Below are positions 1 through 9,408 of a stretch of DNA of 64,000 bases, piece after piece. How positions within the stretch are numbered: the stretch's first letter is position 1; each line of letters begins with the position of its first letter. The position numbers were made by a program, and so were the translations under genes. Source of the stretch: Sphingobacterium sp. SRCM116780. Lineage in GTDB: Bacteria; Bacteroidota; Bacteroidia; Sphingobacteriales; Sphingobacteriaceae. The notes under the pieces are model-generated. The model saw nothing but the letters and a program-made list of their open reading frames with translations. It searched no databases and was not told the DNA's origin. The stretch spans positions 558,001-622,000 of the forward strand of contig NZ_CP090446.1 in assembly GCF_021442025.1 (NCBI RefSeq). The letters are read 5' to 3'.

Positions 1-413
1 AAGATATTCATGAGTTCAGTGCCGTATGCGCCAATATTTTGAACTGGTGAGGCGCCAACTGTACCGGGTATGAGTGCCATGTTTTCCAATCCGTTATAGT
101 TGTTATTAATACAATAACATACCAGATCATTCCAAATTTCACCGGCACAAGCTGTAATAAAGATATCTTGTTGAACTATTTTTGCTTGAATTCCTTTGTT
201 ATTTATTTTGATGATATAACCGCTATAAGGTTTTGTAAATAAAATGTTACTTCCACCCCCGAGAGTCAAAAATTCTTCTTTAAATATACCAGTCTCATAT
301 GCACTCAATAATTGTATTGGATCGGTTATTTCAATGAAATTTGTTGCAATTTCTTCAATACCGAATGTATTATATTTTTTTAACGAAACGTCTGATTGTA
401 TATTTATGCCCAT
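1..413 (-). CDS. murB: UDP-N-acetylmuramate dehydrogenase, N-terminal part (runs off window)
   Basis: This is the first 137 codons of MurB, which reduces UDP-GlcNAc-enolpyruvate to UDP-MurNAc in the cytoplasm during peptidoglycan synthesis. The minus-strand translation shows the family hallmarks: YNTFGI near the N-terminus, the FAD-binding LGGGSNILF stretch, and GTVGASPVQNIGAYGTE. The ATG at 411-413 gives a normal MurB beginning (MGINIQSDVSLKKYNTFGI). The remainder lies beyond position 1. The gene is divergent from the TetR regulator, about 100 bp away. Identification is firm. Confidence 0.95.
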   Translation of the reverse strand, partial: MGINIQSDVSLKKYNTFGIEEIATNFIEITDPIQLLSAYETGIFKEEFLTLGGGSNILFTKPYSGYIIKINNKGIQAKIVQQDIFITACAGEIWNDLVCYCINNNYNGLENMALIPGTVGASPVQNIGAYGTELMNI

Positions 414-517
414 TGTTGACTAGTTTTTTCAAAAAATCAAAAAAAATAAATTATCTTTATATATTAGTTAGTAAAGATAGCACAAAGCAATTATTAAGTG
501 TAATTAAATTTGAATTG

Positions 518-1123
518 ATGGCAAATGCGGATTTAAAAAGAATCAGAATATTGGAAGCGGCAACACGAAGATTTGCCCATTTTGGTATGGCAAAAACAAC
601 AATGTCTGAAATTGCTACTGATTTGAACTTTTCAAAAGCCCTTCTTTATTATTACTTTCCTGATAAAAATAGTCTTTATTCTGCCGTTTTTGAATATGTC
701 ATCAATAAGATGGTTCAAGATATTAAGGATAAAATCAGTTCCTGCACTGATTTTGAGGAAATTATGATGTATACTATTGATAAAAGAGTAGAATTAATCA
801 ATCAATACTATAATTTATTTGAATACACGATCAATATGGTAAAGGAGCTTCCTGAAGAGTTGGAGCGGGTGTTCAAAGAATCCTATGTAAGAGAAGTTGA
901 ACTTTTTGTTGAAATTTTAAATTTAGGTGTTGACAAAGATGAGATAGAAGTAGGAAATGTTGAAGAGACTGCTCGTATTCTGCTATACTCTCTTTTTGGA
1001 ATGCGAATGGGTATATTGAAAGATATGAAGAATATGCTATTTCCGACCAAAGATGAGTTTGATGTCATATTAGCCTTGCAAAAAAAGATGATGAAAATAT
1101 TTTTAAAGGGTTTAAGGAAGTAA
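518..1123 (+). CDS. TetR/AcrR-family transcriptional regulator
   Basis: A 201-residue DNA-binding repressor. The N-terminus is a TetR helix-turn-helix (RILEAATRRFAHFGMAKTTM, then SEIATDLNFSKALLYYYFPDKNSLY), followed by a helical ligand/dimer domain without a recognisable specificity. The ATG at 518 was chosen because the frame stays open upstream to 341 but that extension overlaps the start of murB and has no homologous look. The 3' end overlaps the convergent ypdA by 12 bp. Its target is unknown; the convergent ypdA-FUSC pair is the nearest candidate. Confidence 0.88.
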   Translation: MANADLKRIRILEAATRRFAHFGMAKTTMSEIATDLNFSKALLYYYFPDKNSLYSAVFEYVINKMVQDIKDKISSCTDFEEIMMYTIDKRVELINQYYNLFEYTINMVKELPEELERVFKESYVREVELFVEILNLGVDKDEIEVGNVEETARILLYSLFGMRMGILKDMKNMLFPTKDEFDVILALQKKMMKIFLKGLRK

Positions 1124-2095
1124 CTCGTTTTTTTGTTTAATATCCGCTAAAATCTGTTTCGCATGAATTCTTGAGTTTTCTATAAACCATAAGTGTGTAT
1201 TTAAACCACCACATACAACTCCAGCAAGATATAACCCCTTAATATTAGTTTCCATAGTATCTACATCATGCTCTGGAATACAAGGTGATGTAGCAGGAAT
1301 ATGTACTCCTATAGATTGAAGAAATTCGAAATTTGGTTGATATCCTGTTAGTGCTAATACAAAATCATTGTCTATCACGACTTCTCCTTCTTGAGTTTGA
1401 ATGTAAACTTGGGATTCGGTTACTTTATTTAATGTGCTATTATAGAAAACACGGATTTCTCCTGCTGCAATTCTATTTTCAATATCAGGTCTAACCCAAT
1501 ATTTTACTCTTGGACTAACTTGTTCCCCACGTATGACCAATGTGACTTCAGCCCCTTTTCTATATGTTTCCAAAGCAGCATCTATGGAAGAATTACTTGC
1601 GCCTATAACAACCACTTTTTGATTTGCATAATAATGTGGATCTTGATAGTAATGTTTGACTTTATCCAATTGTTCCCCAGGAATATGAAGTAATGTTGGA
1701 ATATCGTAAAACCCAGTGGCTATAATTATATATCTTGAAGTATATGTGTTTTTAGGAGTTTGTGTGAAGAAAAAATCTTCTTTTTTCTCAATTGCAGTTA
1801 CCTCTTCGAACAATTGCATGTTTAATTGAAACTTTTGTTGAATACGTCGATAATATTCTAGCGCTTCCGCTCTTTTTGGTTTTGCTAAGGTTGTTACGAA
1901 TGGAATATCCCCAATTTCTAATCGATCAGCAGATGAAAAGAAAGTCATATTTTGTGGATAATGATAGAGTGAATTAACAAGGCATCCTTTTTCTAAGATT
2001 AAATAAGTAAGATTATTTGAAGAAGCTTCCAATGCACAAGCAAGGCCAATTGGACCTCCTCCCACAATGATGATATCATAATAATTATCGTGCAT
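1112..2095 (-). CDS. ypdA: YpdA-family FAD/NAD(P)-dependent thiol-disulfide reductase
   Basis: A 327-residue flavoprotein resembling thioredoxin reductase, of the YpdA family (putative bacillithiol-disulfide reductase). The N-terminal FAD-binding motif IIIVGGGPIGLACALEA and the later NAD(P)-binding VVVIGASNSSIDAALE are visible. A C-terminal ALTGYQP...GLYLAGVVCGG segment completes the flavoprotein fold. The CxxC active pair of true thioredoxin reductases is not visible, as expected for YpdA. ATG 2095 is preferred over an upstream GTG at 2131 that would overlap the preceding FUSC gene. It probably shares a transcript with that gene, 19 bp upstream. Confidence 0.85.
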   Translation of the reverse strand: MHDNYYDIIIVGGGPIGLACALEASSNNLTYLILEKGCLVNSLYHYPQNMTFFSSADRLEIGDIPFVTTLAKPKRAEALEYYRRIQQKFQLNMQLFEEVTAIEKKEDFFFTQTPKNTYTSRYIIIATGFYDIPTLLHIPGEQLDKVKHYYQDPHYYANQKVVVIGASNSSIDAALETYRKGAEVTLVIRGEQVSPRVKYWVRPDIENRIAAGEIRVFYNSTLNKVTESQVYIQTQEGEVVIDNDFVLALTGYQPNFEFLQSIGVHIPATSPCIPEHDVDTMETNIKGLYLAGVVCGGLNTHLWFIENSRIHAKQILADIKQKNELLP

Positions 2096-2114
2096 GTCTT
2101 TGTTATGTTTAAAA

Positions 2115-4310
2115 TTAATTCGCTTGATCACGTAATGTTAATTCATTATCCGTAAGTGTTTTTTCTTTTAGTTGTTGGACCAATTTGGCGATATCAACAA
2201 CTATTTTAGTAATAAACTGTAGTTGCTCTGTAATCAACGCACTATTTTCATTTCTTTCCAGATTTATATTTTCATTAATTTCTGGAAGTTGAATATCTAC
2301 AGGAACAAAACGATTTTCTTCATTCGAATTTGCTAATGTTTTTATTGCACTTTCTAGTGAACTTAATATTTTTCGAATTAATTTTATATGTTCTTTTGTA
2401 ATAATTTGATTCGCTTCTGTAGAGCTAACTTGATTATGGAGCGTCACAGCGTAAGAAGCAAGTACATGATTGAAGATGACAAACTTGTTTACATCCTTCG
2501 TATATCTTTGCTTATTTTTAGGTTCCGTTAACATCCGTTGGAAAGTTGAACCCATATTGGCTGTTTCTACATACAATTTTTTTCTAACCAATTTGTATTC
2601 CGTAATTGACGGCACATTTCCAGCAATTTCTTTTAACATTAATGCAATATATTGGTAGTTTGCTATCAATAGTTTTTGCATAGAATCTTTTACTTGCATG
2701 GATTCCCAATTAGGAAAAATGATATAACTAGAGAGGAAGGCTATCATTCCTCCAATGAATGTGTCAAAAATCCTTTCTTTTGTCACTGCGATGGTATTTG
2801 TACTTACAAAACTGAGCATGATAAGTACATAGGGAGTCATGAAAATGACCGCAACAATATAATTAACACGGAAAAGGCTATAGGCACTTAGGAAGAAGAA
2901 AATAAGTAATACAAAACGAATCGTTTCATCATGAATAAAGAAAAGAATGAATGAGCCTATGAGACCACCGATAATTGTTCCCATTAAACGTTGGATATTT
3001 CTTTCTTTAGTCAACCCAAAACCTGGCTTTAAAATCACCATAATGGTCAATAATATCCAATAAATATTTTCACTTATCTGAAATGTTTTAGCAATAAAAT
3101 AGGAAAGAGACATCACAATGGCCATACGTATTGCGTGCCTAAAATAAGTTGAATCTAATGCAATGTTGTTTCTAAATTTTTTTAAATCAATAATAGAAGA
3201 TTCGATAAATTTTTTAGCTTCATCAATTTCTGGTTTTTTGATCTCTGACGATTTTAAATGGGAGTAGTTATATATCCCATTAATATGTTTAATAATATCT
3301 CTGACGTTGATTAAAATTTTTCTTAATGCTATGGTATTATATTGAAAGCTTTTTTCTAGTATATCTATTTTACTATGTATGAGATTGATGTCTTGATCAA
3401 AATTATACATGGGTTTAGGCATTTTATTGGTATTCAATTGATAAGCAATGTGATCCAATTCGTTGGTTAATTTTAAAATGACATGTTTGAACTCATTTAA
3501 AATCCCTGTGCTTCCAAATTTTTCACTAACCGCATGATAATCATAGTGTGTTGCCATACTCTGTTCGAAAAGATCGATAATATCATTAAAAACAAGTGTC
3601 AGGTAGCGTCCTGTCTTTGTCGTGTCTTTGATGGATCTTTTGCTTTGAAATAATAAGTCTCTTACATTTTCTTGATGGGTATTAACTTCTACCTGTTTCT
3701 CAATCAGTTTTAAATAATTCTGATCATTATCGACATTGATATCGTAAAAATTGGCCTTCAATCGAATATAATCGGCCACATGACGAATGGATTCCGCTAG
3801 TTCTTGTTGGGCTAATCTGTAGGGACGTATTTGCGTTATTGATAAGCTAATGGCTATATACCACATACAACCAATACTGTAATAAAATAAATATTCGAGG
3901 GCACTTTGCAAGCTAAATGGGGTATCAATATGAATAAGCATCATCAAAATACACATCAAACCCACATTGGCTGCTCTGGCATTAAAAACAGCGAACATAG
4001 CAAAGATAAAACAGAGGACAGCAATTAGAATCGTTAATAAATAGATATTGGAATTTACTGCAATAGTAAGGACGAAGGTAATAATCGTAAATAACGCAGC
4101 GAAATACATACCATTACGACGATGGGAGGGAGCGCCGGGTGTATCCGATAAGCCAACTAACAGGGCACCTAATGAAACAAATGTTCCATTCATGAATTGA
4201 CCTATAGCAGCAAAAATAATAACAGGAACAATACAGCCAATAGTAATTCTTATTCCATCTGCGAAATATTGACTATAAAAAAAACTTTTTATCTCTTGTG
4301 TCTGCTTCAT
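2115..4310 (-). CDS. FUSC-family inner-membrane protein (YccS/YhfK type)
   Basis: A 731-residue integral membrane protein. The layout is two membrane blocks of about six helices (roughly residues 20-170 and 400-530), each followed by a cytoplasmic helical domain. The sequence VSLGALLVGLSDTPGAPSHRR in the first block and LGLTKERNIQRLMGTIIGGLIG-type residues in the second mark the fusaric-acid-resistance-like (FUSC) superfamily. Family members are proposed efflux or aromatic-acid exporters; the substrate cannot be read. ATG 4310 (MKQTQEIKSFF) is preferred over one nine codons upstream because it begins at a typical family N-terminus. Confidence 0.85.
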   Translation of the reverse strand: MKQTQEIKSFFYSQYFADGIRITIGCIVPVIIFAAIGQFMNGTFVSLGALLVGLSDTPGAPSHRRNGMYFAALFTIITFVLTIAVNSNIYLLTILIAVLCFIFAMFAVFNARAANVGLMCILMMLIHIDTPFSLQSALEYLFYYSIGCMWYIAISLSITQIRPYRLAQQELAESIRHVADYIRLKANFYDINVDNDQNYLKLIEKQVEVNTHQENVRDLLFQSKRSIKDTTKTGRYLTLVFNDIIDLFEQSMATHYDYHAVSEKFGSTGILNEFKHVILKLTNELDHIAYQLNTNKMPKPMYNFDQDINLIHSKIDILEKSFQYNTIALRKILINVRDIIKHINGIYNYSHLKSSEIKKPEIDEAKKFIESSIIDLKKFRNNIALDSTYFRHAIRMAIVMSLSYFIAKTFQISENIYWILLTIMVILKPGFGLTKERNIQRLMGTIIGGLIGSFILFFIHDETIRFVLLIFFFLSAYSLFRVNYIVAVIFMTPYVLIMLSFVSTNTIAVTKERIFDTFIGGMIAFLSSYIIFPNWESMQVKDSMQKLLIANYQYIALMLKEIAGNVPSITEYKLVRKKLYVETANMGSTFQRMLTEPKNKQRYTKDVNKFVIFNHVLASYAVTLHNQVSSTEANQIITKEHIKLIRKILSSLESAIKTLANSNEENRFVPVDIQLPEINENINLERNENSALITEQLQFITKIVVDIAKLVQQLKEKTLTDNELTLRDQAN

Positions 4311-4392
4311 AAACTTAGAATACAAACAAATATACAAGATTGAATAGGAAAAAACTGTGCTTTTACGATAAAAAGCACAGTAAATTTAGTAT

Positions 4393-4803
4393 TTAAATAC
4401 CAGTTATTTTAACTTCGATATTTCCTTTGGTCGCTTTTGAATAGGGGCATACACGATGTGCCTTTTCTGCGAGTTTTTGAGATTCTTCTGCAGTCAATGT
4501 AGGAACATGTAAATCAATTTCTGCAGAAATAAAAAAAGCATTATCCTCTTGGTTAAACGACGCCCGTACGATAACTTTTGCGTCAGTCATGTCAACATGA
4601 TCCTTTTCGCCAACTGCTGCCACGGCTCCTAAAAAACAAGAACTCCATGCGGCTGCAAACAGTTGCTCTGGATTAGTAGCATTGCCTTCACCTCCCATAG
4701 TGGTTGGTTTTTTTACAATCAAATCAATTATTCCATCTGATGATTTTACTTCTCCATTACGTCCTCCTATTGCAGTGACCTCTGCTGTATATAATTTTGC
4801 CAT
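4393..4803 (-). CDS. ohr: Organic hydroperoxide resistance protein (Ohr/OsmC family)
   Basis: A 136-residue peroxiredoxin-like enzyme that reduces organic hydroperoxides with a lipoyl or thiol donor. Both catalytic cysteines are present, Cys56 (AAAWSSCFLGA) and Cys120 (HRVCPYSKAT), and Arg18/Asn/Glu surroundings fit Ohr. Length is normal for the family. It is divergent from ppc with about 200 bp of AT-rich promoter region between them, and lies downstream on the same strand as nothing else. No OhrR-like regulator is adjacent. Confidence 0.93.
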   Translation of the reverse strand: MAKLYTAEVTAIGGRNGEVKSSDGIIDLIVKKPTTMGGEGNATNPEQLFAAAWSSCFLGAVAAVGEKDHVDMTDAKVIVRASFNQEDNAFFISAEIDLHVPTLTAEESQKLAEKAHRVCPYSKATKGNIEVKITGI

Positions 4804-4947
4804 TTTGATTTTATTAGTTTGATTTTTCTTATTTTTATCTAACTAGTATAACAGATGGAAACTGTTTTTGTTCTTAATAATATTGTAATATTATCTTATT
4901 TTTTTTATTTAAATTTCATTTAAATGTTTATTTAAATATAAAATTTA

Positions 4948-4955
4948 TATATTTG
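4948..4955 (+). promoter_or_regulatory. Candidate -7 promoter element for ppc
   Basis: The octamer TATATTTG matches the Bacteroidota -7 consensus TAnnTTTG exactly and lies 57 bp upstream of the chosen ppc start. No clear TTTG -33 element was found about 20 bp upstream, so this is only a candidate. Confidence 0.4.
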
Positions 4956-5012
4956 AATGTTTGAGATTATTTGAACAAATCACCAAAATCTACAATTGTT
5001 TTTTCTATAAAT

Positions 5013-7589
5013 ATGAAGTTTAGTAAAAAAGAAGCTGTTTTTCAAGACGAAGTTTTGACACGTTTCGAACTATTTAAAAGTTTATTTTTGACACTCCCAT
5101 TTCAGCGAGTTAAGGATACAGGTACATTATTGCCTTTTTTTGCCAAACATTGTGAAAATGGAGTAGAAACACATAAAACTCCAGAGAATATCATCAATAC
5201 ATTTTTTGAGCAACACGAAGTTTATTCCGATGAAGATAAACAAATTGATTTATTATTTCGTTTTGTACAGTATATAGAACGTCAAGTTGTTTTGTTTGAT
5301 GCTATTGAAGATTCGTCTTTCAAAGCAATTGGTAAAACAGATAATTCTGCACAGCTCGGTTCTTTAATTCGGTCATCTGAAACAAATCCAGAACTAAAGC
5401 GAAAAATAGTCGCAAAATTAAAAGATTTCTCTGTACGGTTGGTACTAACGGCTCATCCTACTCAGTTCTATCCAGGTTCGGTTTTATCGATCATCAATGA
5501 TTTGATTAATGCCATTAAAGAAAATGATATTCATAATATTCATTTGCTATTACAACAGCTAGGGAAAACACCGTTTATTAATAATAACAAACCGACTCCT
5601 GTAGATGAAGCAATCAGTTTAGCCTGGTTTTTGGAAAATGTATTTTATAAAGTGGCTTCCGAAATTCAGACCTATATAGATGATGAGTTAGGTATTGAGA
5701 CTGCTGATGTCAAACAATTAATCGAGTTAGGTTTTTGGCCAGGAGGAGACCGGGATGGTAATCCAAATGTTAGCCCTGAGAGTACTAAAAAAGTAGCAAC
5801 GCTTCTAAGAACAATCTTATTCAGATGTTATTATAGAGATTTTCGAATTGTCAAACGTCGCATAACGTTTAGAGGTGTCGAAGAATATATGGAGAATTTA
5901 CAGGAACTATTTTATGAAAATAGTTTTAATCCTGTTGAATATCCTATCGATGAAACAGCAAATATTATTGAAAATCTGAAAGCTATAAAACGAGTTCTTA
6001 AGGATGATCATAATGACTTATTCGTTGAGATTGTAGATGATTTATTGCGTAAGGTGATGACTTTTGGTTGTTTCTTTACGACTTTAGATATTCGTCAGGA
6101 TAGTAGTATTTTAAGCCAAACATTTGAATATGTAATTAAAAAGTATCCAAATGAAACAGGTATTCCTGCTGATTTTTTGACATTATCTGAAGAAAGTAAA
6201 CAAAAAGCAATCTCTTTTAAAGAACTAGATTTAGATTATGATGACAAGGCTACTGCATTAGAAAAAGATACATTAGGTGTTATTCGTTTATTAAAAGACA
6301 TACAGAAATCCGGATCTGAAAGAGCTGCTCAAAGATTTATTATCAGTAACTGTCAGCAGGCAAGTGATATCTTAGGATTACGACAATTATTCTTATGGTC
6401 TGGATGGACTAAAGATACACTGACGATCGACTTTGTACCTTTGTTTGAAACGGTAGATGATTTGACACGTGCTGCGGATGTTATGAAAACGCTCTATACA
6501 AATAAGGCATATGCAAAACATCTTAAGCTAAGAGGAAATAAGCAGACCATTATGCTGGGATATTCTGATAGCACAAAAGATGGAGGATATTTGATGGCCA
6601 ATTGGTCAATCTATAGTGCTAAAATAGAATTGACGGCTATGGCTAGAGAATATGATGTAGATCTTGTATTTTTTGATGGCCGCGGTGGCCCACCAGCAAG
6701 AGGTGGGGGTAAAACACAACGGTTTTATGCTTCCATGGGACAAGAAATTGCCAATGATCATATTCAATTAACCATTCAAGGACAAACCATTAGTAGTCAA
6801 TATGGCTCCCTTGATACGGCACGGTTCAATATAGAACAATTATTACATGCAGGTATTATTTCAGATCTGAAACAAAAAGCAGGCGATACTTTAACACCTC
6901 ATCAAAAAGAAGTTGTTGATAAATTGGCGGATCTGAGTTATAATAAATTTATGGATTTAAGAACAAATCCTTTATTTCTAAGTTATCTGGAAAATTTATC
7001 TCCATTAAAAGTGCTTTCTTCTATTAATATTAGTAGTCGTCCTGTTAAAAGAAATTCGGATAAAGAACTTAAACTAAAAGATCTGCGGGCAATTAGTTTT
7101 GTGACTGCTTGGAGTCAGCTAAAGCAAAATATCCCGGGTTTCTATGGCGTAGGAACAGCATTAAAATGGGCAGAACAAAATAATCTTTGGAAAGATGTAC
7201 AACACTTATATGTATCATCAGGTTTTTTCCAAACATTGATTGATAACTGCATGATGTCGATGACAAAATCAAATTTTGATATCACGTCTTATATACAATT
7301 TGATGAGAAGTATGGTGATTTTTGGAAATTGCTTCATGAAGAATTTTTGATCACGAAAGAATATCTATTAAAATTGAGTAATACGTCAAAATTAATGGAG
7401 AACTATCCAATTGATCGAGAATCTATATTGGCAAGAGAAAACATTGTATTACCCTTGTTGATCATTCAGCATTATGCAATTAAAGTAATTAATGAAGGTA
7501 ATATAGATGAGAAGAAGCGTGAAGTATATGCTAAATTAATTGCAAGAACAATTTATGGGGTTGTGAATGCAGGTCGAAATGTGGCATAA
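5013..7589 (+). CDS. ppc: Phosphoenolpyruvate carboxylase
   Basis: An 858-residue anaplerotic enzyme converting PEP and bicarbonate to oxaloacetate. Visible motifs: LTAHPTQF with catalytic His near residue 148, FWPGGDRDGNPNV, LGYSDSTKDGG near 517, and FFDGRGGPPARGGG near 556 (the mobile glycine-rich loop). The C-terminus ends in GRNVA rather than the common NTG, seen in some bacterial forms. ATG 5013 is used because the frame upstream reaches only a TTG at 4971 and the residues before MKFSKKEAV look non-conserved. It stands alone, followed by a lipoprotein gene 74 bp away. Confidence 0.96.
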   Translation: MKFSKKEAVFQDEVLTRFELFKSLFLTLPFQRVKDTGTLLPFFAKHCENGVETHKTPENIINTFFEQHEVYSDEDKQIDLLFRFVQYIERQVVLFDAIEDSSFKAIGKTDNSAQLGSLIRSSETNPELKRKIVAKLKDFSVRLVLTAHPTQFYPGSVLSIINDLINAIKENDIHNIHLLLQQLGKTPFINNNKPTPVDEAISLAWFLENVFYKVASEIQTYIDDELGIETADVKQLIELGFWPGGDRDGNPNVSPESTKKVATLLRTILFRCYYRDFRIVKRRITFRGVEEYMENLQELFYENSFNPVEYPIDETANIIENLKAIKRVLKDDHNDLFVEIVDDLLRKVMTFGCFFTTLDIRQDSSILSQTFEYVIKKYPNETGIPADFLTLSEESKQKAISFKELDLDYDDKATALEKDTLGVIRLLKDIQKSGSERAAQRFIISNCQQASDILGLRQLFLWSGWTKDTLTIDFVPLFETVDDLTRAADVMKTLYTNKAYAKHLKLRGNKQTIMLGYSDSTKDGGYLMANWSIYSAKIELTAMAREYDVDLVFFDGRGGPPARGGGKTQRFYASMGQEIANDHIQLTIQGQTISSQYGSLDTARFNIEQLLHAGIISDLKQKAGDTLTPHQKEVVDKLADLSYNKFMDLRTNPLFLSYLENLSPLKVLSSINISSRPVKRNSDKELKLKDLRAISFVTAWSQLKQNIPGFYGVGTALKWAEQNNLWKDVQHLYVSSGFFQTLIDNCMMSMTKSNFDITSYIQFDEKYGDFWKLLHEEFLITKEYLLKLSNTSKLMENYPIDRESILARENIVLPLLIIQHYAIKVINEGNIDEKKREVYAKLIARTIYGVVNAGRNVA

Positions 7590-7663
7590 AATTTCATATC
7601 TTTTTTAATAAGAGTTTTTAAGCTAGTTTATTTTATTATTTTTGTGCTGTTAACATAATTGAT

Positions 7664-8215
7664 ATGAAATTTAATAAGTTATTTGTAGCGGTAGCAGTTT
7701 GTGGAAGTTCATTATTAGCTTCTTGTAACTACCAGACAGGTTTGGATAACCAATATAAAAATTCACGCGCTTCATTGGCGGACGGTGATGCTTATGCCAT
7801 GTTTAAGTTGGTAGGTGAGCAAGGAAACTATTTAGTGAATTTGGCAAAATTTGCTGAAACAAAATCAACTTCTGCTGAAACAAAAGCATTATCTGCTAAA
7901 ATTCAAGAAACATATGGAACAATACTTCCGCAATTGGATTCTTTAGCATTAAGTCTTCATGTTAATGATCCCATGAGAGGCGTTCCTGCTTTTCAAGCAC
8001 CAATTGAACTAGGGGCAGATAGTACTGCTGCTTTTAATGATCATGCTTATTCAGCTTTAGTGGCGAAAGTTCAAGCTGAAGTAAATAGTAAACTGGTTAA
8101 AGAATCACAAAATACAAATGCTGATATTAATCACTTTTCACACGAGAGTTTAGAAAAACTGGAAGAAGTTTATAAGCTTGCTGGTGGTAAAGTAGATGAA
8201 CATGAACATCACTAA
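7664..8215 (+). CDS. Putative lipoprotein of unknown function
   Basis: A 183-residue secreted protein. The N-terminus MKFNKLFVAVAVCGSSLLASC is a lipoprotein signal peptide with lipobox LASC (Cys21). The mature part is mostly helical and ends in a histidine-rich tail (HEHH). The helical layout is reminiscent of DUF4142-type proteins, but no diagnostic motif was found. It sits 74 bp after ppc and 15 bp before an oxidoreductase gene, with which it may be cotranscribed. Function is not recognised. Confidence 0.75.
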   Translation: MKFNKLFVAVAVCGSSLLASCNYQTGLDNQYKNSRASLADGDAYAMFKLVGEQGNYLVNLAKFAETKSTSAETKALSAKIQETYGTILPQLDSLALSLHVNDPMRGVPAFQAPIELGADSTAAFNDHAYSALVAKVQAEVNSKLVKESQNTNADINHFSHESLEKLEEVYKLAGGKVDEHEHH

Positions 8216-8230
8216 TAAAACTTTATTTTA

Positions 8231-9256
8231 ATGACTGTAAATAAAATAGTTACAGGTATTATGTCGTATGGAATGTCCGGAAGGATATTCCATACGCCGT
8301 TTATAGCTGGTAATGACCATTTCGAATTGCGGGCGATTGTAGAGCGATCAACAAAGAAAGCTCATCTAGATTATCCTTCTATCATCAGTTACATGAGTAT
8401 TGATGAATTATTAGCAGATGAAGCAATTGAACTTGTGATTGTCAATACACCAAATGATACCCATGTTGCTTTTGCTAAGCAAGCTTTGCTAGCAGGAAAA
8501 CATGTGTTGATCGAAAAACCTTTTGCACCAACGGTTGCTGAAGCAAAAGAACTATTTGAGTTGGGTAGGAGGGTTGGTAAATTTGTACTACCTTATCATA
8601 ATAGAAGATTTGATTCTGACTTTAACTCGTTAAAATCAGTTTTGGAATCAGGAAAATTAGGCGATGCCGTAGAGCTTCACTTACGTTTTGATCGTTATCG
8701 TACAGAAATTGGTCAAAAAGTGTTTAAAGAAACGAAACGACCTGCAGCAGGTATATTATTTGACTTAGGCTCTCATTTATTAGATCAAGTCATTTCCTTA
8801 TTTGGAAAACCGACAGCTGCTGTTAAAAGAACTTCAATTCATCGGGCAGATTCTGAAGTAGACGATTTTGCAACGATATTGTTGACTTATGATAATGGAC
8901 TTACGGTTTTTATTACCGTCAGTATGTTGGTACTTGAATCACAATATAGTTTTCTGATTCATGGCACCCAAGGAACTTTTGTCAAAAATCGTACAGATGT
9001 TCAGGAAAATCAATTGATTGCAGGTATTTGGCCATTAGATAATCATTATGGCGAAGAGAATGAGCATGCAGAAGGATTACTCACCTATTTAGAAAATGGT
9101 GACATCATTTCTGAAAGTATAAAAGCAAATAAAGGCAACTATATGTTTTTGTTTGATGCGGTATATGAGCAAATTAGAAATAATAAACCTTACTTTGTCA
9201 CAGAAGAACAAATATACTGGCAATTAGAAATATTAGAACAACCTTCGTTGTGTTAA
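8231..9256 (+). CDS. Gfo/Idh/MocA-family oxidoreductase
   Basis: A 341-residue NAD(P)-dependent sugar or polyol dehydrogenase-like enzyme. The Rossmann start is MSYGMSGRIFHTPFI, followed by the family signature AGKHVLIEKPFAPT (EKP, catalytic Lys). The HNRRFDSDF and GSHLLDQ segments of the C-terminal domain are present. A second gene of the same subfamily occurs at 31172-32254 (GFGISGQVFHAPIM); the two are clearly related but diverged. The substrate cannot be inferred. The stop codon is followed at once by an inverted repeat. Confidence 0.9.
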   Translation: MTVNKIVTGIMSYGMSGRIFHTPFIAGNDHFELRAIVERSTKKAHLDYPSIISYMSIDELLADEAIELVIVNTPNDTHVAFAKQALLAGKHVLIEKPFAPTVAEAKELFELGRRVGKFVLPYHNRRFDSDFNSLKSVLESGKLGDAVELHLRFDRYRTEIGQKVFKETKRPAAGILFDLGSHLLDQVISLFGKPTAAVKRTSIHRADSEVDDFATILLTYDNGLTVFITVSMLVLESQYSFLIHGTQGTFVKNRTDVQENQLIAGIWPLDNHYGEENEHAEGLLTYLENGDIISESIKANKGNYMFLFDAVYEQIRNNKPYFVTEEQIYWQLEILEQPSLC

Positions 9257-9366
9257 ATTATTCTCTTGTTCACAATAATTTAACATTAAGATTATCTCGA
9301 CTTCATTTATTATTTATATTTTCGAAATAATAAATGATACTCTTAGTGATTAGATAATTTATCTAT
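9252..9366. repeat. Three successive AT-rich inverted repeats before ppx
   Basis: Within about 115 bp there are three near-perfect palindromes: arms GTTAAATTATT at 9252-9262 and 9274-9284 (11 bp), arms TCATTTATTATTT at 9303-9315 and 9325-9337 (13 bp), and AGATAA/TTATCT at 9354-9366. The first could terminate the upstream gene, although no T-run follows. The others lie in the leader of ppx and could be regulatory or simply AT-rich structure. Confidence 0.55.
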
Positions 9367-9408
9367 TCACATAAGGAAAATTAATTTCATTACTTAAAAT
9401 GTATTCAA

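Noticed and set aside
341..517. N-terminal extension of the TetR gene
   Set aside because: It overlaps the start of murB on the other strand and has no regulator-like sequence; ATG 518 gives the normal family beginning.
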